A stretch of DNA of 33,564 nt from CAZHAC01 sp964383855 (GTDB lineage Bacteria > Chloroflexota > Dormibacteria > Dormibacterales > Dormibacteraceae). This document shows positions 1-7,708 of the stretch, one piece after another. The notes below the pieces were generated by a model. That model saw only the letters and a list, made by a program, of their open reading frames with translations. It ran no database searches and had not been told where the DNA came from. The stretch is taken from positions 1 through 33,564 of the forward strand of contig CAYLIP010000027.1 in NCBI GenBank assembly GCA_964383855.1, written 5' to 3'. Each line of letters opens with the position of its first letter. The first letter of the stretch is position 1. The position numbers and the translations under genes are program-made.

Positions 1-2
1 AC

Positions 3-56
3 AAGCACAAGAAGATGCTCAAGAAGACGAGGTGGCAGCGCCGGGCGCACGCCTAG
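3..56 (+). CDS. bS22/AURKAIP1-type small ribosomal protein, C-terminal end (partial)
   Basis: The frame from base 3 reads KHKKMLKKTRWQRRAHA and stops at TAG 54-56. This very basic ending, with a KxxKKTRWQRR pattern, matches the C-terminus of the roughly 30-residue bS22/AURKAIP1 (COX24-domain) proteins of the small ribosomal subunit in actinobacteria and relatives. The 5' part lies outside the window. A strong hairpin terminator follows 21 bases downstream. The family call rests on a short but characteristic tail, so any other small basic ribosome-associated protein remains possible. Confidence 0.7.
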   Translation, partial: KHKKMLKKTRWQRRAHA

Positions 57-77
57 CCGCGACAGCTTGACGTCATG

Positions 78-101
78 CGGACCCGCCTTCGGGCGGGTCC
101 G
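78..101 (+). terminator. Hairpin terminator after the small ribosomal protein
   Basis: A perfect 10-bp stem (78-87 pairing with 92-101) closes on a TTCG tetraloop and is followed by the T-rich stretch TTCTCGTTC. It sits 21 bases after the stop codon at 54-56 and before the lemA promoter, so it should separate the two transcription units. Confidence 0.8.
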
Positions 102-194
102 TTCTCGTTCCAAGCGCCTGGACCAAAGCGCCTGGACGGCGCACCGGACCGGACCGCCCGGCCGGCCGGTTCGATCTCGTGCTCCGCTCGGCGC

Positions 195-200
195 TAGACT
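195..200 (+). promoter_or_regulatory. -10 box TAGACT for the LemA gene, leaderless spacing
   Basis: TAGACT ends 7 bases before the ATG at 208, which would put the transcription start at or next to the A of the start codon. No Shine-Dalgarno sequence or clear -35 box is visible. Confidence 0.6.
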
Positions 201-207
201 GCGCGCC

Positions 208-852
208 ATGGGTTGGGTGGTCCTGCTCGTCGTCATCGTCCTCGCCGCCGGATGGTTTCTGCTCACCTACAACAACCTCGTAGGCAGCCGAAACCGGACC
301 CAGGAGGCGTGGTCACAGATCGACGTCGAGCTGAAGCGCCGGCACGACCTGATCCCCAACCTGGTCGAGACCGTGCGGGGGTACGCAGCCCACGAGCGCG
401 GCACCTTCGACGAGGTGACCCAGGCCCGGGCCAGCGCGGTCGCCGCCGGGGCCACGGGCGACCCGGCAAAGATCGGCGCCGCCGAGAACGTCCTCAGCCA
501 GAGCCTGCGCTCGCTCTTCGCCGTGTCGGAGAACTACCCGGAGCTGAAGGCCTCATCCAACTTCTCCCAGCTCCAGGAGTCACTGACCTCGACCGAGGAC
601 AAGCTGGAGTTCTCCCGCCGCTACTACAACGGCAGCGTCAGGGACTACAACACGGCCCTCCAGGTGCTGCCCACGTCGCTGATCGCGGGGGTTTTCGGCT
701 TCCGGGCGATGCCGTTCTTCCAGGCCGACGAGGGCGACCGCGCCGCCCCGCAGGTGAGCTTCACCGGCGCCGGTCCCCAGACGCCGGCGTCACCGAGCGC
801 CGAGCCACCGGCGTCCACTCCGCCGCCCCCGAGCCCACCCGCCGCCGGCTAG
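208..852 (+). CDS. lemA: LemA family membrane protein
   Basis: The 214-residue product has one N-terminal membrane segment (about residues 2-20), then the characteristic LemA start with TYNNLV, SRNRTQEAWSQIDVELKRR and DLIPNLVETV. A long helical region follows, with KLEFSRRYYNGSVRDYN near residue 140, and the end is rich in Pro, Ala and Ser. LemA proteins are anchored with the helical bundle outside the membrane; their biochemical role is unsettled. The frame is open back to 67, but that stretch crosses the hairpin terminator. The ATG at 208 follows a -10 box at leaderless distance and begins directly with the membrane segment, so I chose it. The 3' end overlaps the convergent phospholipase-D-like gene by 4 bases. 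Confidence 0.93.
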   Translation: MGWVVLLVVIVLAAGWFLLTYNNLVGSRNRTQEAWSQIDVELKRRHDLIPNLVETVRGYAAHERGTFDEVTQARASAVAAGATGDPAKIGAAENVLSQSLRSLFAVSENYPELKASSNFSQLQESLTSTEDKLEFSRRYYNGSVRDYNTALQVLPTSLIAGVFGFRAMPFFQADEGDRAAPQVSFTGAGPQTPASPSAEPPASTPPPPSPPAAG

Positions 853-1880
853 CCCCGCCAGGCCGGCGAATTCAGGACGCCGGCCGACGCCCAGTCGCGG
901 TCGAAGCGAGCGGCAAAAGCCGCCACCACCTGGGCCGCACTGGAGTGAAGATCGAGCTCGTGGTTGACGCCGAGACCGCTCCTGCTCCAGTTGGCCGATC
1001 CCAGCAGCAGGTCGCGGTCGAAGAGTCCCGCCTTGGCGTGAAGCTTGGCGTGGCCGGGCATGGGCAGGAACCGGACGTCGACGCCGGCGGCGGCCAGCCG
1101 CGCCGCGGGCGATCGATTGACGTCCTGACCGGGGTCGAGAAGGATTCGGACCCGGACGCCGCGCCGGTGCGCCGCCGCCAGCGCAGCCAGGACCTCGGGG
1201 TCGGTCAGTGCGAAGACCTCGGCGTCGATCAGCTCACGGGCCTGGGCCAGCAGGGCCAGCAGCCGGGCCCGGATCTCGGCCCCGGGCATCGTCTGCACGA
1301 CGTCCCCCGAGCTCGCCGGGAGCGGTGAGGCGGCCTGCCCGCCGGACAGTGACCAGTCCTGTTCGAAGATCGCGCGCAGCCGGTCGAGATGGGCGCCGGC
1401 GCTGGTGAGCAGCGCGTAGTCGTGGTTGGCCGCGCTGGCGATGCCCCAGTTCATGCCGCCGACCAGCGCCGCTCCGTCGGCGAGCAGCAGCTTGACGTGG
1501 TCGATCTGGTGCCGGCGATCGTCCAGCGGATAGGCCCTAGCCGCCACGCCCGCGGCCTGGAGGCCGGCGGCGATCACCGCCGTCTGCGCGACCGAGGGGT
1601 CGTAGACGACGCGAACCTCCACCCCGCGTTCCACCGCTCCGCGCAGGAGCTGCGCCAGGTCGCGGCGGCCGAACTCGTACATCTCGACCAGGAGGCGCTC
1701 GCGCGCGCTTCCCATCAGCCGCCGGGCGGCGTCGAAGATGGCGGCGTCCTGCCAGAGCGAGACGTTGTCCCCGGCGGGGGCCGCGACCGGTGGGAGCGGC
1801 GCCGGCACCGCCGCCGGCCGGGGAAGCGCGCCGCAGGCGGAGAGAAGGACCAGGAGGAGGAGGACCGCGACAAGCTGCAT
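849..1880 (-). CDS. Phospholipase D-like (two HKD motifs) lipoprotein
   Basis: The 343-residue protein begins with a lipoprotein signal peptide whose lipobox LLSAC gives a lipidated Cys at about 16. It carries two HxKx4D motifs, H128-K130-D135 followed by GGMNWG and H281-K283-D288 followed by GSANWS. These are the paired half-sites of the phospholipase D superfamily, which includes cardiolipin synthases, Nuc-type nucleases and other phosphodiesterases. With a lipid anchor and no other membrane segment, it should act on the outer face of the cytoplasmic membrane. Its substrate cannot be told from sequence: phospholipid transphosphatidylation and nuclease activity are both possible. The start is the ATG at 1880; a weak CAGGAT box lies 6 bases upstream. 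It is convergent with lemA. Confidence 0.9.
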   Translation of the reverse strand: MQLVAVLLLLVLLSACGALPRPAAVPAPLPPVAAPAGDNVSLWQDAAIFDAARRLMGSARERLLVEMYEFGRRDLAQLLRGAVERGVEVRVVYDPSVAQTAVIAAGLQAAGVAARAYPLDDRRHQIDHVKLLLADGAALVGGMNWGIASAANHDYALLTSAGAHLDRLRAIFEQDWSLSGGQAASPLPASSGDVVQTMPGAEIRARLLALLAQARELIDAEVFALTDPEVLAALAAAHRRGVRVRILLDPGQDVNRSPAARLAAAGVDVRFLPMPGHAKLHAKAGLFDRDLLLGSANWSRSGLGVNHELDLHSSAAQVVAAFAARFDRDWASAGVLNSPAWRG

Positions 1881-1935
1881 GCCGCGATCCTGGGCGTGCC
1901 GGCGGCCGGCGCCAACAGTGGTTGTTAAGGAGCGC

Positions 1936-2670
1936 TCAGAGCGCGCGCACCTCGGTGCCCGGGCCGGCCCCCAGCAGTTCGTCGGCCCTCCCCTCCCGGA
2001 CGGCGACCTCCACCAGCCCCATGCTCCCCACGTAGTGGAAGAGCGCGCCCGGCGGCGCCTCGCCGAAGGTGCGGGCGGACCGGGTGATCGCCGCCGGACC
2101 GATGCCGACCCCGCTCACCGGCGGCCGCAGGGAGGTGACCAGGTTCCCGAAGTGGTCGACCCAGAGCACCGAGTGGCCGCGGTCGGGCAGCCGGACCAGG
2201 CCCTCGACCGGGTCGCCGAGGCCGGACAGGGGCCGGCCGGCGGCCAGCGCTCCCGCCGCCGGCGCGAAGACGTCGCGGCCCTCGAAGGTCGGGGCCGCAC
2301 CCTCCGGCCGCCGCAGGCTGACAGCCGGCACCGCGGCCTCCGAGTCCTCCAGGATCCGGGTGAAGAGCCCGTTGTCGGGCCCGACATAGCGCGCCCCGCC
2401 GAGCTCGAAGGCGACCGCTCGACGCTCGGTCCCGACCCCCGGGTCGACGACCGCCAGGTGAACGGCGCCGGGAGGAAAGTTGCGGGTGCCGGCCCAGAGC
2501 ACGAAGGCGGCGGCGCGCAGGTCGAAGGCGGGGACCGAGTGCGACACGTCGACGATCACGGCTTCCGGGCAGGCCGCGAGTACCGCGGCCTTCATCGCCG
2601 CGACGTAGGGCGAGCCGACGCCGAAGTCGCTGGTCACCGTGACCACGGTTGCCTGGGCCGATCGCGCCAT
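1936..2670 (-). CDS. S-adenosyl-L-methionine hydrolase (adenosine-forming), DUF62 family
   Basis: This 244-residue protein has the DUF62/SAM hydroxide adenosyltransferase layout. The N-terminal domain opens with VTVTSDFGVGSPYVAAMKA, followed by a VDVSHSVPAFD segment, VVDPGVGTERR and YVGPDNGLFT. The C-terminal domain contains VDHFGNLVTSL and GSMGLVEVAVREG. Family members split SAM into adenosine and methionine using an activated water; the halogenases (fluorinase, chlorinase) are close relatives that need a halide-binding insert. I see no reason to call a halogenase here. It lies 14 bases downstream of the sulfite-oxidase-like gene on the same strand. A TAGGTC/TTAGGT element 6-7 bases before ATG 2670 could also start its own leaderless transcript. 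Confidence 0.9.
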   Translation of the reverse strand: MARSAQATVVTVTSDFGVGSPYVAAMKAAVLAACPEAVIVDVSHSVPAFDLRAAAFVLWAGTRNFPPGAVHLAVVDPGVGTERRAVAFELGGARYVGPDNGLFTRILEDSEAAVPAVSLRRPEGAAPTFEGRDVFAPAAGALAAGRPLSGLGDPVEGLVRLPDRGHSVLWVDHFGNLVTSLRPPVSGVGIGPAAITRSARTFGEAPPGALFHYVGSMGLVEVAVREGRADELLGAGPGTEVRAL

Positions 2671-2684
2671 GGGCGCGACCTAAC

Positions 2685-3287
2685 CTACCAGTACCGGGTT
2701 TCCTTCCAGGGGTCGGCCTCGTCGTGGTACCCGCGCTGCTCCCAGAACCCGAGGCGGTTCTTGGGCATGAACTCCAGACCCCGAAGCCACTTGGCCGATT
2801 TCCAGAAATACTTCTTCGGGATTACGAGCCGCAGAGGCCAGCCGTGGTCCGGCGTCAGCTCCTCTCCGTTCCACGCGTAGCAGAGAAGCACGTCCTCGTC
2901 GTCCAGGACCTCGAGCGGGACGCTTGTCGTGTAGCCGTACTCGGAATGCGCCATCACGTAATGCGTTTCCGCCGATGGCCGGGCCCGCTCGAGGATCGCC
3001 TGGACGGGAACGCCGGTCCAGGTATCGCCCAACCGGCTCCAGCCGGTCACGCAGTGGATGTCGGCCCGGACGTCCTTGGAGGGAAGGGCCCGCACCTCAC
3101 CGTAATCGAGCCTGAGCTCGTTCTCGACGCTGCCGAAGACGCGGAGGTCCCACGTGGAGATGTCGGTCTTGGGCACCGGCCCGAAGTGCAGCAGCGGCCA
3201 GCGATCGCCCTTGGCGACCGTCTGCCCCGGCGGGACACGGCCTGCCTCGGTGGCGCCGGGCGCATCGCGGCCCCCGAAGAGCGGCAT
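2685..3287 (-). CDS. Sulfite oxidase-like molybdopterin-dependent oxidoreductase
   Basis: The 200-residue protein is a single oxidoreductase molybdopterin-binding domain. It contains ADIHCVTGWS, whose Cys79 is the expected molybdenum ligand, plus GVPVQAIL, AHSEYGYTTSVPLE and the HGWPLRLVIPKKYFWKSAKW stretch common to YedY/MsrP-like and plant-type sulfite oxidase folds. There is no Tat signal peptide and no dimerisation domain, unlike MsrP or classical sulfite oxidase, so this is the short cytoplasmic subfamily whose substrate is not established. A TATACT box lies 8 bases before the ATG at 3287, which suggests a leaderless message. No molybdenum cofactor synthesis genes are in the window unless the ThiS/MoaD-like protein at 8798-9094 counts. 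Confidence 0.92.
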   Translation of the reverse strand: MPLFGGRDAPGATEAGRVPPGQTVAKGDRWPLLHFGPVPKTDISTWDLRVFGSVENELRLDYGEVRALPSKDVRADIHCVTGWSRLGDTWTGVPVQAILERARPSAETHYVMAHSEYGYTTSVPLEVLDDEDVLLCYAWNGEELTPDHGWPLRLVIPKKYFWKSAKWLRGLEFMPKNRLGFWEQRGYHDEADPWKETRYW

Positions 3288-3295
3288 GGCTGCCG

Positions 3296-3301
3296 AGTAT
3301 A
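3296..3301 (-). promoter_or_regulatory. -10 box TATACT for the sulfite oxidase-like gene, leaderless spacing
   Basis: On the minus strand TATACT ends 8 bases before ATG 3287. It lies in the short gap between this gene and the stop codon of the TPR-CAP lipoprotein gene at 3309. Confidence 0.6.
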
Positions 3302-3308
3302 GGAGCGG

Positions 3309-5108
3309 TCAGGCGGAGGCGGCGGTGGTGAACGTCCACCGCCGGGTGAACTGCCGGCCGTCGATGGTTCCCGCAACCTCGACCGTGTAGCTCTGGCCGG
3401 GGTGCAATGGCTGCTGGGGCAGCAGGCACCACTCGTTGCCGTCAACCTGCTTGTTCGGCTCGAGCGTCCAGGCGGCGACCTCCTTGCCGTCGGGCCCGGT
3501 AAGCCTGGCCGAGGCGATGGCCAGCCCATCGCTGATGCCGGTCTGGAGCGTGACCGGGTAGCCGGTCGGATACCGCGTCCCCTGGGGGGCGGGATCGGGG
3601 ATCTCATTGCCGGTGAACGCAGCCGGCACGTCCCTCTGTCCCTCCACCGGGTAGACGACCGGGTCCGGCTCGGAGCCGGCGGCGACCCCGATGTCCATGA
3701 CCGCCACGGCGAGCGGACCGATGTCGGCCTCGCCATAACCGGCGGCCCTGCTGTTGGCCCCCAGCAGTGGGTAACGGTGATAGACCGAGTGCTGCCAAAC
3801 GGCCACCGCCGCCTGCGGCGTGAACACGTGATTGATGACCTCGGCGCTCCGATCGCCGGCGTAGCCCGCCGCGCGGTCGCGAAGGATCGAGTTGGATCCC
3901 ACGAAGCCGGGCAGGGAAGGATCCTCGGCGTGCACCCCAAGCCCCGCGAGGGATTGCTGGCCCAGGTTGAAGACGGTGTACCAGGCATGCTCTTCGGAGG
4001 CGGCGTCGAGCGCAGGGTCGGCGCTCAGCGGCCTCACCCCGGCCGCCTGCCGCATGGCGTTGACGGCGGCGAGCGCCTGGCGGCGCGCGGCGTCGAGCGA
4101 GCTGCCCCCGCCCGCCGGCAGGCCGCTCAGGTCGCCCGCGGGATCGATCTTCAACACGTAGCGGTCGAGGTTGGCGAGGAATTCGTAGACCGCGCCCTGG
4201 GTGGGGTCGGCTCTCAGGGCGCCGAGCAGCGCGTCGTGGGCGGCCTTGAAGTCGCGCTTGCCGGCGACCGCGATCACGGCCAGGCCGAGGACCGGTTGAG
4301 CGATTGTGGGCGCGGCCTCTCGGGCGGCCTGGTAGCGAGGCCCGGCGGCGTCGAAGTCGCCGGCCATGAGCGCCGCGTCAGCCGCGGCCGCGAGCAGGGC
4401 ACCGGATCTCGAGTCGGCGGCCGCCCGGTCGATGGCGGCATGGGCGAGGTCGAGGCGCTTGGCGGCGTAGTGGTGGCGCGCCAGCTCCAGCTGCCGCTCG
4501 GGGAAGCGCGGCTGGCGGCGAATCGAGAGCTCCAGGTTGTTGAGCTCGGAAGCGGCGTCGCCGCGGTCCCGGTAGTAGTTGGCCCATTCGCGATAGAGCT
4601 CGGACCGGAGGTAGGCGTCGCCGCTCGCGCCCTCGACCGCGTGCAGCTGGCTCTCGGCCTCGGCGAAGCGGCCGGCATCGGCCAGCGCCTCGCTGTAGAA
4701 GAGGCGCGCCAGCGGGTCCACCGGCTGCGCGCGCACCGCGCGGAGGCCGGCCTCGAGGGCGGCGGGCAGGTCGGCGGACCAGTCGTAGGCCCGTACGAGA
4801 CGCGCGAGGTTGGCCGAGCTGGGGTGGCGGTCAACGTCGGCGGCCGCCACCTTGACCGCCTCTCGGAAGCGGGACTCGTAGTCGAGGAGAAGGGCGTAGT
4901 GCGCCCCGGCGCCGTCGGCGCCGGCGTCGACCAGGCTGCGGTAGGCGGTCTCGGCGCCCTCGTAATCGCCGGCGAAGAGCCTGGCATCGGCGGCGGCGAG
5001 GCCGGTTGTGGAGGCGGAGGGTCGGGGCGCCGGCGAGTTGGAGGACGGCGCCTGGCAGGCGGTCAAGAGCACTGCGCCGAGGGCCGCCACGGCGGCCCGC
5101 AGCTTCAT
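3309..5108 (-). CDS. Lipoprotein with TPR repeats and a CAP (SCP-like) domain
   Basis: The roughly 599-residue protein starts with MKLRAAVAAL and a lipobox LLTAC (Cys18), so it should be anchored outside the membrane. Residues of about 30-320 are Ala-rich helical repeats with TPR spacing (AGDYEGAETAYRSLVDAGA is typical). Residues of about 340-470 form a CAP domain: AVNAMRQAAGVRPLSADPAL, then SEEHAWYTVFN, and HSVYHRYPLLGANSRAAGYG. The last 120 or so residues resemble an all-beta extracellular module ending in FTRRWTFTTA. An in-frame ATG at 5117 exists, but it overlaps the -10 box. ATG 5108 lies exactly 7 bases after TAAGAT and gives a clean lipoprotein signal. No function is established for this domain combination; a cell-envelope or peptidoglycan role is only a guess. 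Confidence 0.85.
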   Translation of the reverse strand: MKLRAAVAALGAVLLTACQAPSSNSPAPRPSASTTGLAAADARLFAGDYEGAETAYRSLVDAGADGAGAHYALLLDYESRFREAVKVAAADVDRHPSSANLARLVRAYDWSADLPAALEAGLRAVRAQPVDPLARLFYSEALADAGRFAEAESQLHAVEGASGDAYLRSELYREWANYYRDRGDAASELNNLELSIRRQPRFPERQLELARHHYAAKRLDLAHAAIDRAAADSRSGALLAAAADAALMAGDFDAAGPRYQAAREAAPTIAQPVLGLAVIAVAGKRDFKAAHDALLGALRADPTQGAVYEFLANLDRYVLKIDPAGDLSGLPAGGGSSLDAARRQALAAVNAMRQAAGVRPLSADPALDAASEEHAWYTVFNLGQQSLAGLGVHAEDPSLPGFVGSNSILRDRAAGYAGDRSAEVINHVFTPQAAVAVWQHSVYHRYPLLGANSRAAGYGEADIGPLAVAVMDIGVAAGSEPDPVVYPVEGQRDVPAAFTGNEIPDPAPQGTRYPTGYPVTLQTGISDGLAIASARLTGPDGKEVAAWTLEPNKQVDGNEWCLLPQQPLHPGQSYTVEVAGTIDGRQFTRRWTFTTAASA

Positions 5109-5115
5109 CCGAGAC

Positions 5116-5121
5116 ATCTTA
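5116..5121 (-). promoter_or_regulatory. -10 box TAAGAT for the TPR-CAP lipoprotein, leaderless spacing
   Basis: TAAGAT on the minus strand is followed by 7 bases and the ATG at 5108. Its spacing decides between two possible in-frame ATG codons and favours the downstream one. Confidence 0.6.
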
Positions 5122-5131
5122 GGCGGCTGGG

Positions 5132-5137
5132 TATACT
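5132..5137 (+). promoter_or_regulatory. -10 box TATACT for tRNA-Ala
   Basis: TATACT lies 13 bases before the first base of the mature tRNA, a normal distance for a short 5' leader removed by RNase P. No convincing -35 hexamer is seen at 16-18 bases upstream. Confidence 0.5.
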
Positions 5138-5150
5138 CGGCCTACCGCGT

Positions 5151-5226
5151 GGGCCCGTAGCTCAGCTGGGAGAGCGCGTGAATCGCACTCACGAGGCCAG
5201 GGGTTCGAATCCCCTCGGGTCCACCA
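5151..5226 (+). tRNA. tRNA-Ala (anticodon CGC), CCA encoded
   Basis: The 76-base cloverleaf folds fully. The acceptor stem GGGCCCG pairs with CGGGTCC and includes the G3:U70 wobble that marks alanine tRNAs. The D arm is GCTCAGCTGGGAGAGC. The anticodon stem CGTGA/TCACG closes the loop ATCGCAC with anticodon CGC (reads GCG). The T arm is AGGGGTTCGAATCCCCT. The 3' CCA is encoded. GCG is a heavily used Ala codon in the neighbouring high-GC genes, so a dedicated CGC isoacceptor makes sense. Confidence 0.97.
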
Positions 5227-5353
5227 AACCCGCCGGCATAAGAACTAACCGAGGATGGGCCGGGCTGGCTGCCCGCGATTCCTCCGGCACCTTCTGATGG
5301 GCCGACAGCCACAGCTCGTTGGACGATCGGGCCCGGGATCGACGGGTCTTAGC

Positions 5354-6148
5354 TCAGCCGAGGTCGGCGAGAAAGCCGCGCACGACCTCGTTGAACTGGT
5401 CGGGCATCTCCAGGTTGCACACGTGGCCGGCCCCCTCGAGAACCATCAAGCGGGAACCGCTTATCGCGTGATGCAGGTGCCGCGCAACTGGCAGCGGGGC
5501 GCGCTGATCCTCGTTGCCGTAGACGAGCAGGGTTGGAACATGGACGGCCGGAAGGACGCCGCTCAAGTCCTCCGCTGACGCCGAGGCCATGCACCGGAAG
5601 CCCGCTGGATGGAACCTCTCCATCGCCGCTCCGAATGCCTCGAAGTCCTTAGGCGGCACCGGCAGCGCGAACATCGTCGGCAGCAGCGTGTCAACAAAGT
5701 CGCGCGGCGATTTGTGCGAGAGCTCGAAAGCCTGAGCCAGCCGTGCTTCAGCCGCCTCCGTTGGCAGGGAGCCGCGCCAGCCAGCGTAGGCGGACGCCAG
5801 CACGAGCGACTTCACCAGCGGCGCATGGCGATTCTGGAACGCAAGTGCGAGGGCGCCGCCGAACGAGAGCCCCACGATGTGAGCGGCACGCAGACCGAGG
5901 ACTCCCATGAACCCCGCAAGGCAGTCGGCGTATGCATCGATCCCGAAGGTTTCGGGGGGATCGTCCGACTCACCCGCGCCTGGCGCATCCCACGCCACCA
6001 CAGTGAAGTCCGTGGACAGGTCGTCGATCTGGTGGCGCCACGTTGAGGGCCCGTCGCCGACATACCCCTGCAGCAGTACCACTGGCGGACCTTGGCCCGC
6101 CCGCTCGTAGGCGATCGCTAGGCCGGCCACGTCAACCCGATCCATCAC
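5354..6148 (-). CDS. Alpha/beta hydrolase
   Basis: The 264-residue protein has a complete alpha/beta-hydrolase fold with the catalytic triad visible. The nucleophile Ser95 sits in the elbow VGLSFGG, Asp214 in YGNEDQRAP and His242 in GAGHVCN. The strand-3 turn VVAWDAPGAGESD is typical of proline iminopeptidase/haloalkane-like members. The substrate is unknown. Two starts are adjacent, GTG 6148 and ATG 6145; ATG 6145 gives the more usual MDRVDVAGL. The gene lies 127 bases beyond the tRNA on the opposite strand and begins a block whose codons use A and T in third positions more often than the flanking genes. Confidence 0.9.
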   Translation of the reverse strand: MMDRVDVAGLAIAYERAGQGPPVVLLQGYVGDGPSTWRHQIDDLSTDFTVVAWDAPGAGESDDPPETFGIDAYADCLAGFMGVLGLRAAHIVGLSFGGALALAFQNRHAPLVKSLVLASAYAGWRGSLPTEAAEARLAQAFELSHKSPRDFVDTLLPTMFALPVPPKDFEAFGAAMERFHPAGFRCMASASAEDLSGVLPAVHVPTLLVYGNEDQRAPLPVARHLHHAISGSRLMVLEGAGHVCNLEMPDQFNEVVRGFLADLG

Positions 6149-6177
6149 CCGGCTCTCATATGGGGGCTAACTCGCTC

Positions 6178-6621
6178 TCATGGAACCTGACCTTCCGCGG
6201 ACGCGCCACGGGTCATCCGGTCCATCTGCGCCGTGATGCCTCCAACATCGCGCACCAATTCGGTGTAAATCCGATCCCAGTGGAACTGACCCTTCTGTAC
6301 TCCGAAGATGTTGACGCCGACGAACTCCATGTGCGTGCCGTCAATGCGAGTGCCGGTCATTCGCCACTCGATCCATAGCGTCTGGCTATCGGCGACCGAA
6401 CTTAGAATTTCCGCGCGTACGTCCGGCATGCTGGCGAATAGGTTCGCGAAGTTCTTGCGGACTTGCCGGCGTCCCCTGACCGACTCTCCATGGCGGGCTG
6501 GAGCCTCGTCAACGTAGTCCCGCGCGAAACAAGCGGCCGCCGCTTCGAGATCATGCCGACTCAGGGCGGCGATCCACCGCTCCGCTATGTGCGTAGGATC
6601 CTCGGACTTCACCGGGGGCAT
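6178..6621 (-). CDS. SnoaL-like / NTF2-fold protein
   Basis: The 147-residue protein has the short alpha+beta pattern of the NTF2-like superfamily: an N-terminal helix with AERWIAALSRHDLEAAAACF, DEAPARHGESVRGRRQVR, a strand with IEWRMTGTRIDGTHMEF, and a final helix ELVRDVGGITAQM. SnoaL-like members include polyketide cyclases and ester or epoxide hydrolases, but many are uncharacterised stress-related proteins, so no reaction is assigned. It precedes the alpha/beta hydrolase by 29 bases on the same strand and could be cotranscribed. TCTACT lies 5 bases before the ATG at 6621, slightly too close for the leaderless pattern seen elsewhere. Confidence 0.8.
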   Translation of the reverse strand: MPPVKSEDPTHIAERWIAALSRHDLEAAAACFARDYVDEAPARHGESVRGRRQVRKNFANLFASMPDVRAEILSSVADSQTLWIEWRMTGTRIDGTHMEFVGVNIFGVQKGQFHWDRIYTELVRDVGGITAQMDRMTRGASAEGQVP

Positions 6622-6677
6622 CCTAGAGTAGACAAAAGTCGGCGCTCAGCATCGTAAGCGGCGACGGCTACAAGGCC

Positions 6678-7538
6678 CTAATCGAGGCGCTTCTCGAACC
6701 AGTGATCGGCGTAAGGCTCGTCGTTGAACCGGGGAACCTCGACGTACCCGGTCTGCTTGTAGAGCCGGATCGCCTCGGTCAGCGTCCGGTTGGTTTCCAG
6801 GCGGACGCAGCAAGCGCCGAAGGCCTTGGCGCGCCGTTCCAGCTCGACCAGGATCCGCGCCCCGATCCCGGCGCCGCGCGCTCCGGTCGAGACCCACATT
6901 CGCTTGATCTCGGCCGGCCCCGCGCCGTGCAGCTTCAGCGCGCCACAGCCGACCGCCTCGTTCCCGGCCTTCGCAAGAAGAAGCAATCCGGCCGGCGGGA
7001 CCAGTTCGTCGGCGTTGGCGGAGATGCTCCTGGCCGGGTCGAAGCCGGCGTCGAACCGCGAGTTCAACTCGTCGAAGTACTGTCGCAAGCACGCCTGCGC
7101 CTCAGGCGTCGTAGGGTCCTCGGCCTCGATGCGAACAGCGGATGCGCGCAGCAGGCGCTCGACTTCTCCGGCCGCCGCCACCAGGCGCTCGCGCTGCCGC
7201 AGGCCGAGCGGCTCGAGAATCGTCTCGGCCACGGCGTCGGAACGACCGTCGAGTTCGGACCGCTCCCTGGCTCCGCGCCTGGTCAACCGGACGGTGCGCA
7301 CGCGGGCGTCTTGCAGGTTCCGGCCAACCGTGACCAGGCCCTGGTTCTCAAGTGACGCCAGCAGGCGGCTCATGTAGCCCGAGTCAAGGCGGAGCCGATT
7401 TCTCAAGTCCCTGACGTCGGCGCCGGCAGGCCCGATCTCCCAAAGCACCCGGGACTCTGCCAGCGGCCGCGCGCGACCGAGGAAGGCTTCGTTGAGCGCG
7501 CCGATGCTCGTCATCACCGTTCGATTGAAGGACCGCAC
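6678..7538 (-). CDS. MarR-type regulator fused to a GNAT acetyltransferase
   Basis: Residues of about 1-140 of this 286-residue protein form a winged helix of the MarR class: VLWEIGPAGADVRDLRNRL, then the recognition-helix region GYMSRLLASLENQGLV and the wing VRTVRLTRRGARER. Residues of about 150-286 are a GNAT domain with the acetyl-CoA-binding motif STGARGAGIGARILVELERR and a following ETNRTLTEAIRLYKQTGY. MarR-GNAT fusions are a recurrent bacterial architecture; the acetylated substrate is generally unknown. The start is GTG 7538. A near-perfect dyad at 7563-7582 lies just upstream, which suggests autoregulation. Confidence 0.92.
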   Translation of the reverse strand: MRSFNRTVMTSIGALNEAFLGRARPLAESRVLWEIGPAGADVRDLRNRLRLDSGYMSRLLASLENQGLVTVGRNLQDARVRTVRLTRRGARERSELDGRSDAVAETILEPLGLRQRERLVAAAGEVERLLRASAVRIEAEDPTTPEAQACLRQYFDELNSRFDAGFDPARSISANADELVPPAGLLLLAKAGNEAVGCGALKLHGAGPAEIKRMWVSTGARGAGIGARILVELERRAKAFGACCVRLETNRTLTEAIRLYKQTGYVEVPRFNDEPYADHWFEKRLD

Positions 7539-7562
7539 GGCGGCTACCGCGTCCTTGTCGAT

Positions 7563-7582
7563 TACCTGACCTCAGTCAGATA
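7563..7582. promoter_or_regulatory. Candidate MarR-type operator upstream of the MarR-GNAT gene
   Basis: The sequence TACCTGACCTCAGTCAGATA is an inverted repeat: CTGAC and GTCAG are perfect arms around CTCA, extended by TA/TA outside one mismatch. It lies 25 bases upstream of the GTG at 7538. Dyads of this length directly upstream of a MarR gene are usually autoregulatory sites (established for the family); binding here is inferred. Confidence 0.55.
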
Positions 7583-7708
7583 TTACGGCGCGGCAGCCTG
7601 GCGCAGGCGCGCAGAGTGGCTCGAGTGCAGGTGGGGACACGTCCGAGCGAGTTGGCCGGGCAGGCGGGACGCTACTCAAGCCGGTCAGGCGAGTCCAGGA
7701 TCGGAGTC

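Noticed and set aside
67..207. N-terminal extension of LemA
   Set aside because: It would be translated across a perfect terminator hairpin and places 47 Arg/Pro-rich residues before the membrane helix.
1936..2670. SAM-dependent halogenase (fluorinase/chlorinase) reading of the DUF62 protein
   Set aside because: The length and motifs fit the hydrolase branch and I see no halide-loop insertion; halogenases are rare.
5202..5226. Possible attachment-site repeat of the tRNA-Ala 3' end bounding an island
   Set aside because: I found no second copy of the T-arm/acceptor sequence up to about 8800 and no integrase, so no att site is called.
3402..5297. Plus-strand frame of about 630 codons opposite the TPR-CAP gene
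   Set aside because: It is antisense to a recognisable lipoprotein and even runs through the tRNA gene; its composition is that of a shadow frame.
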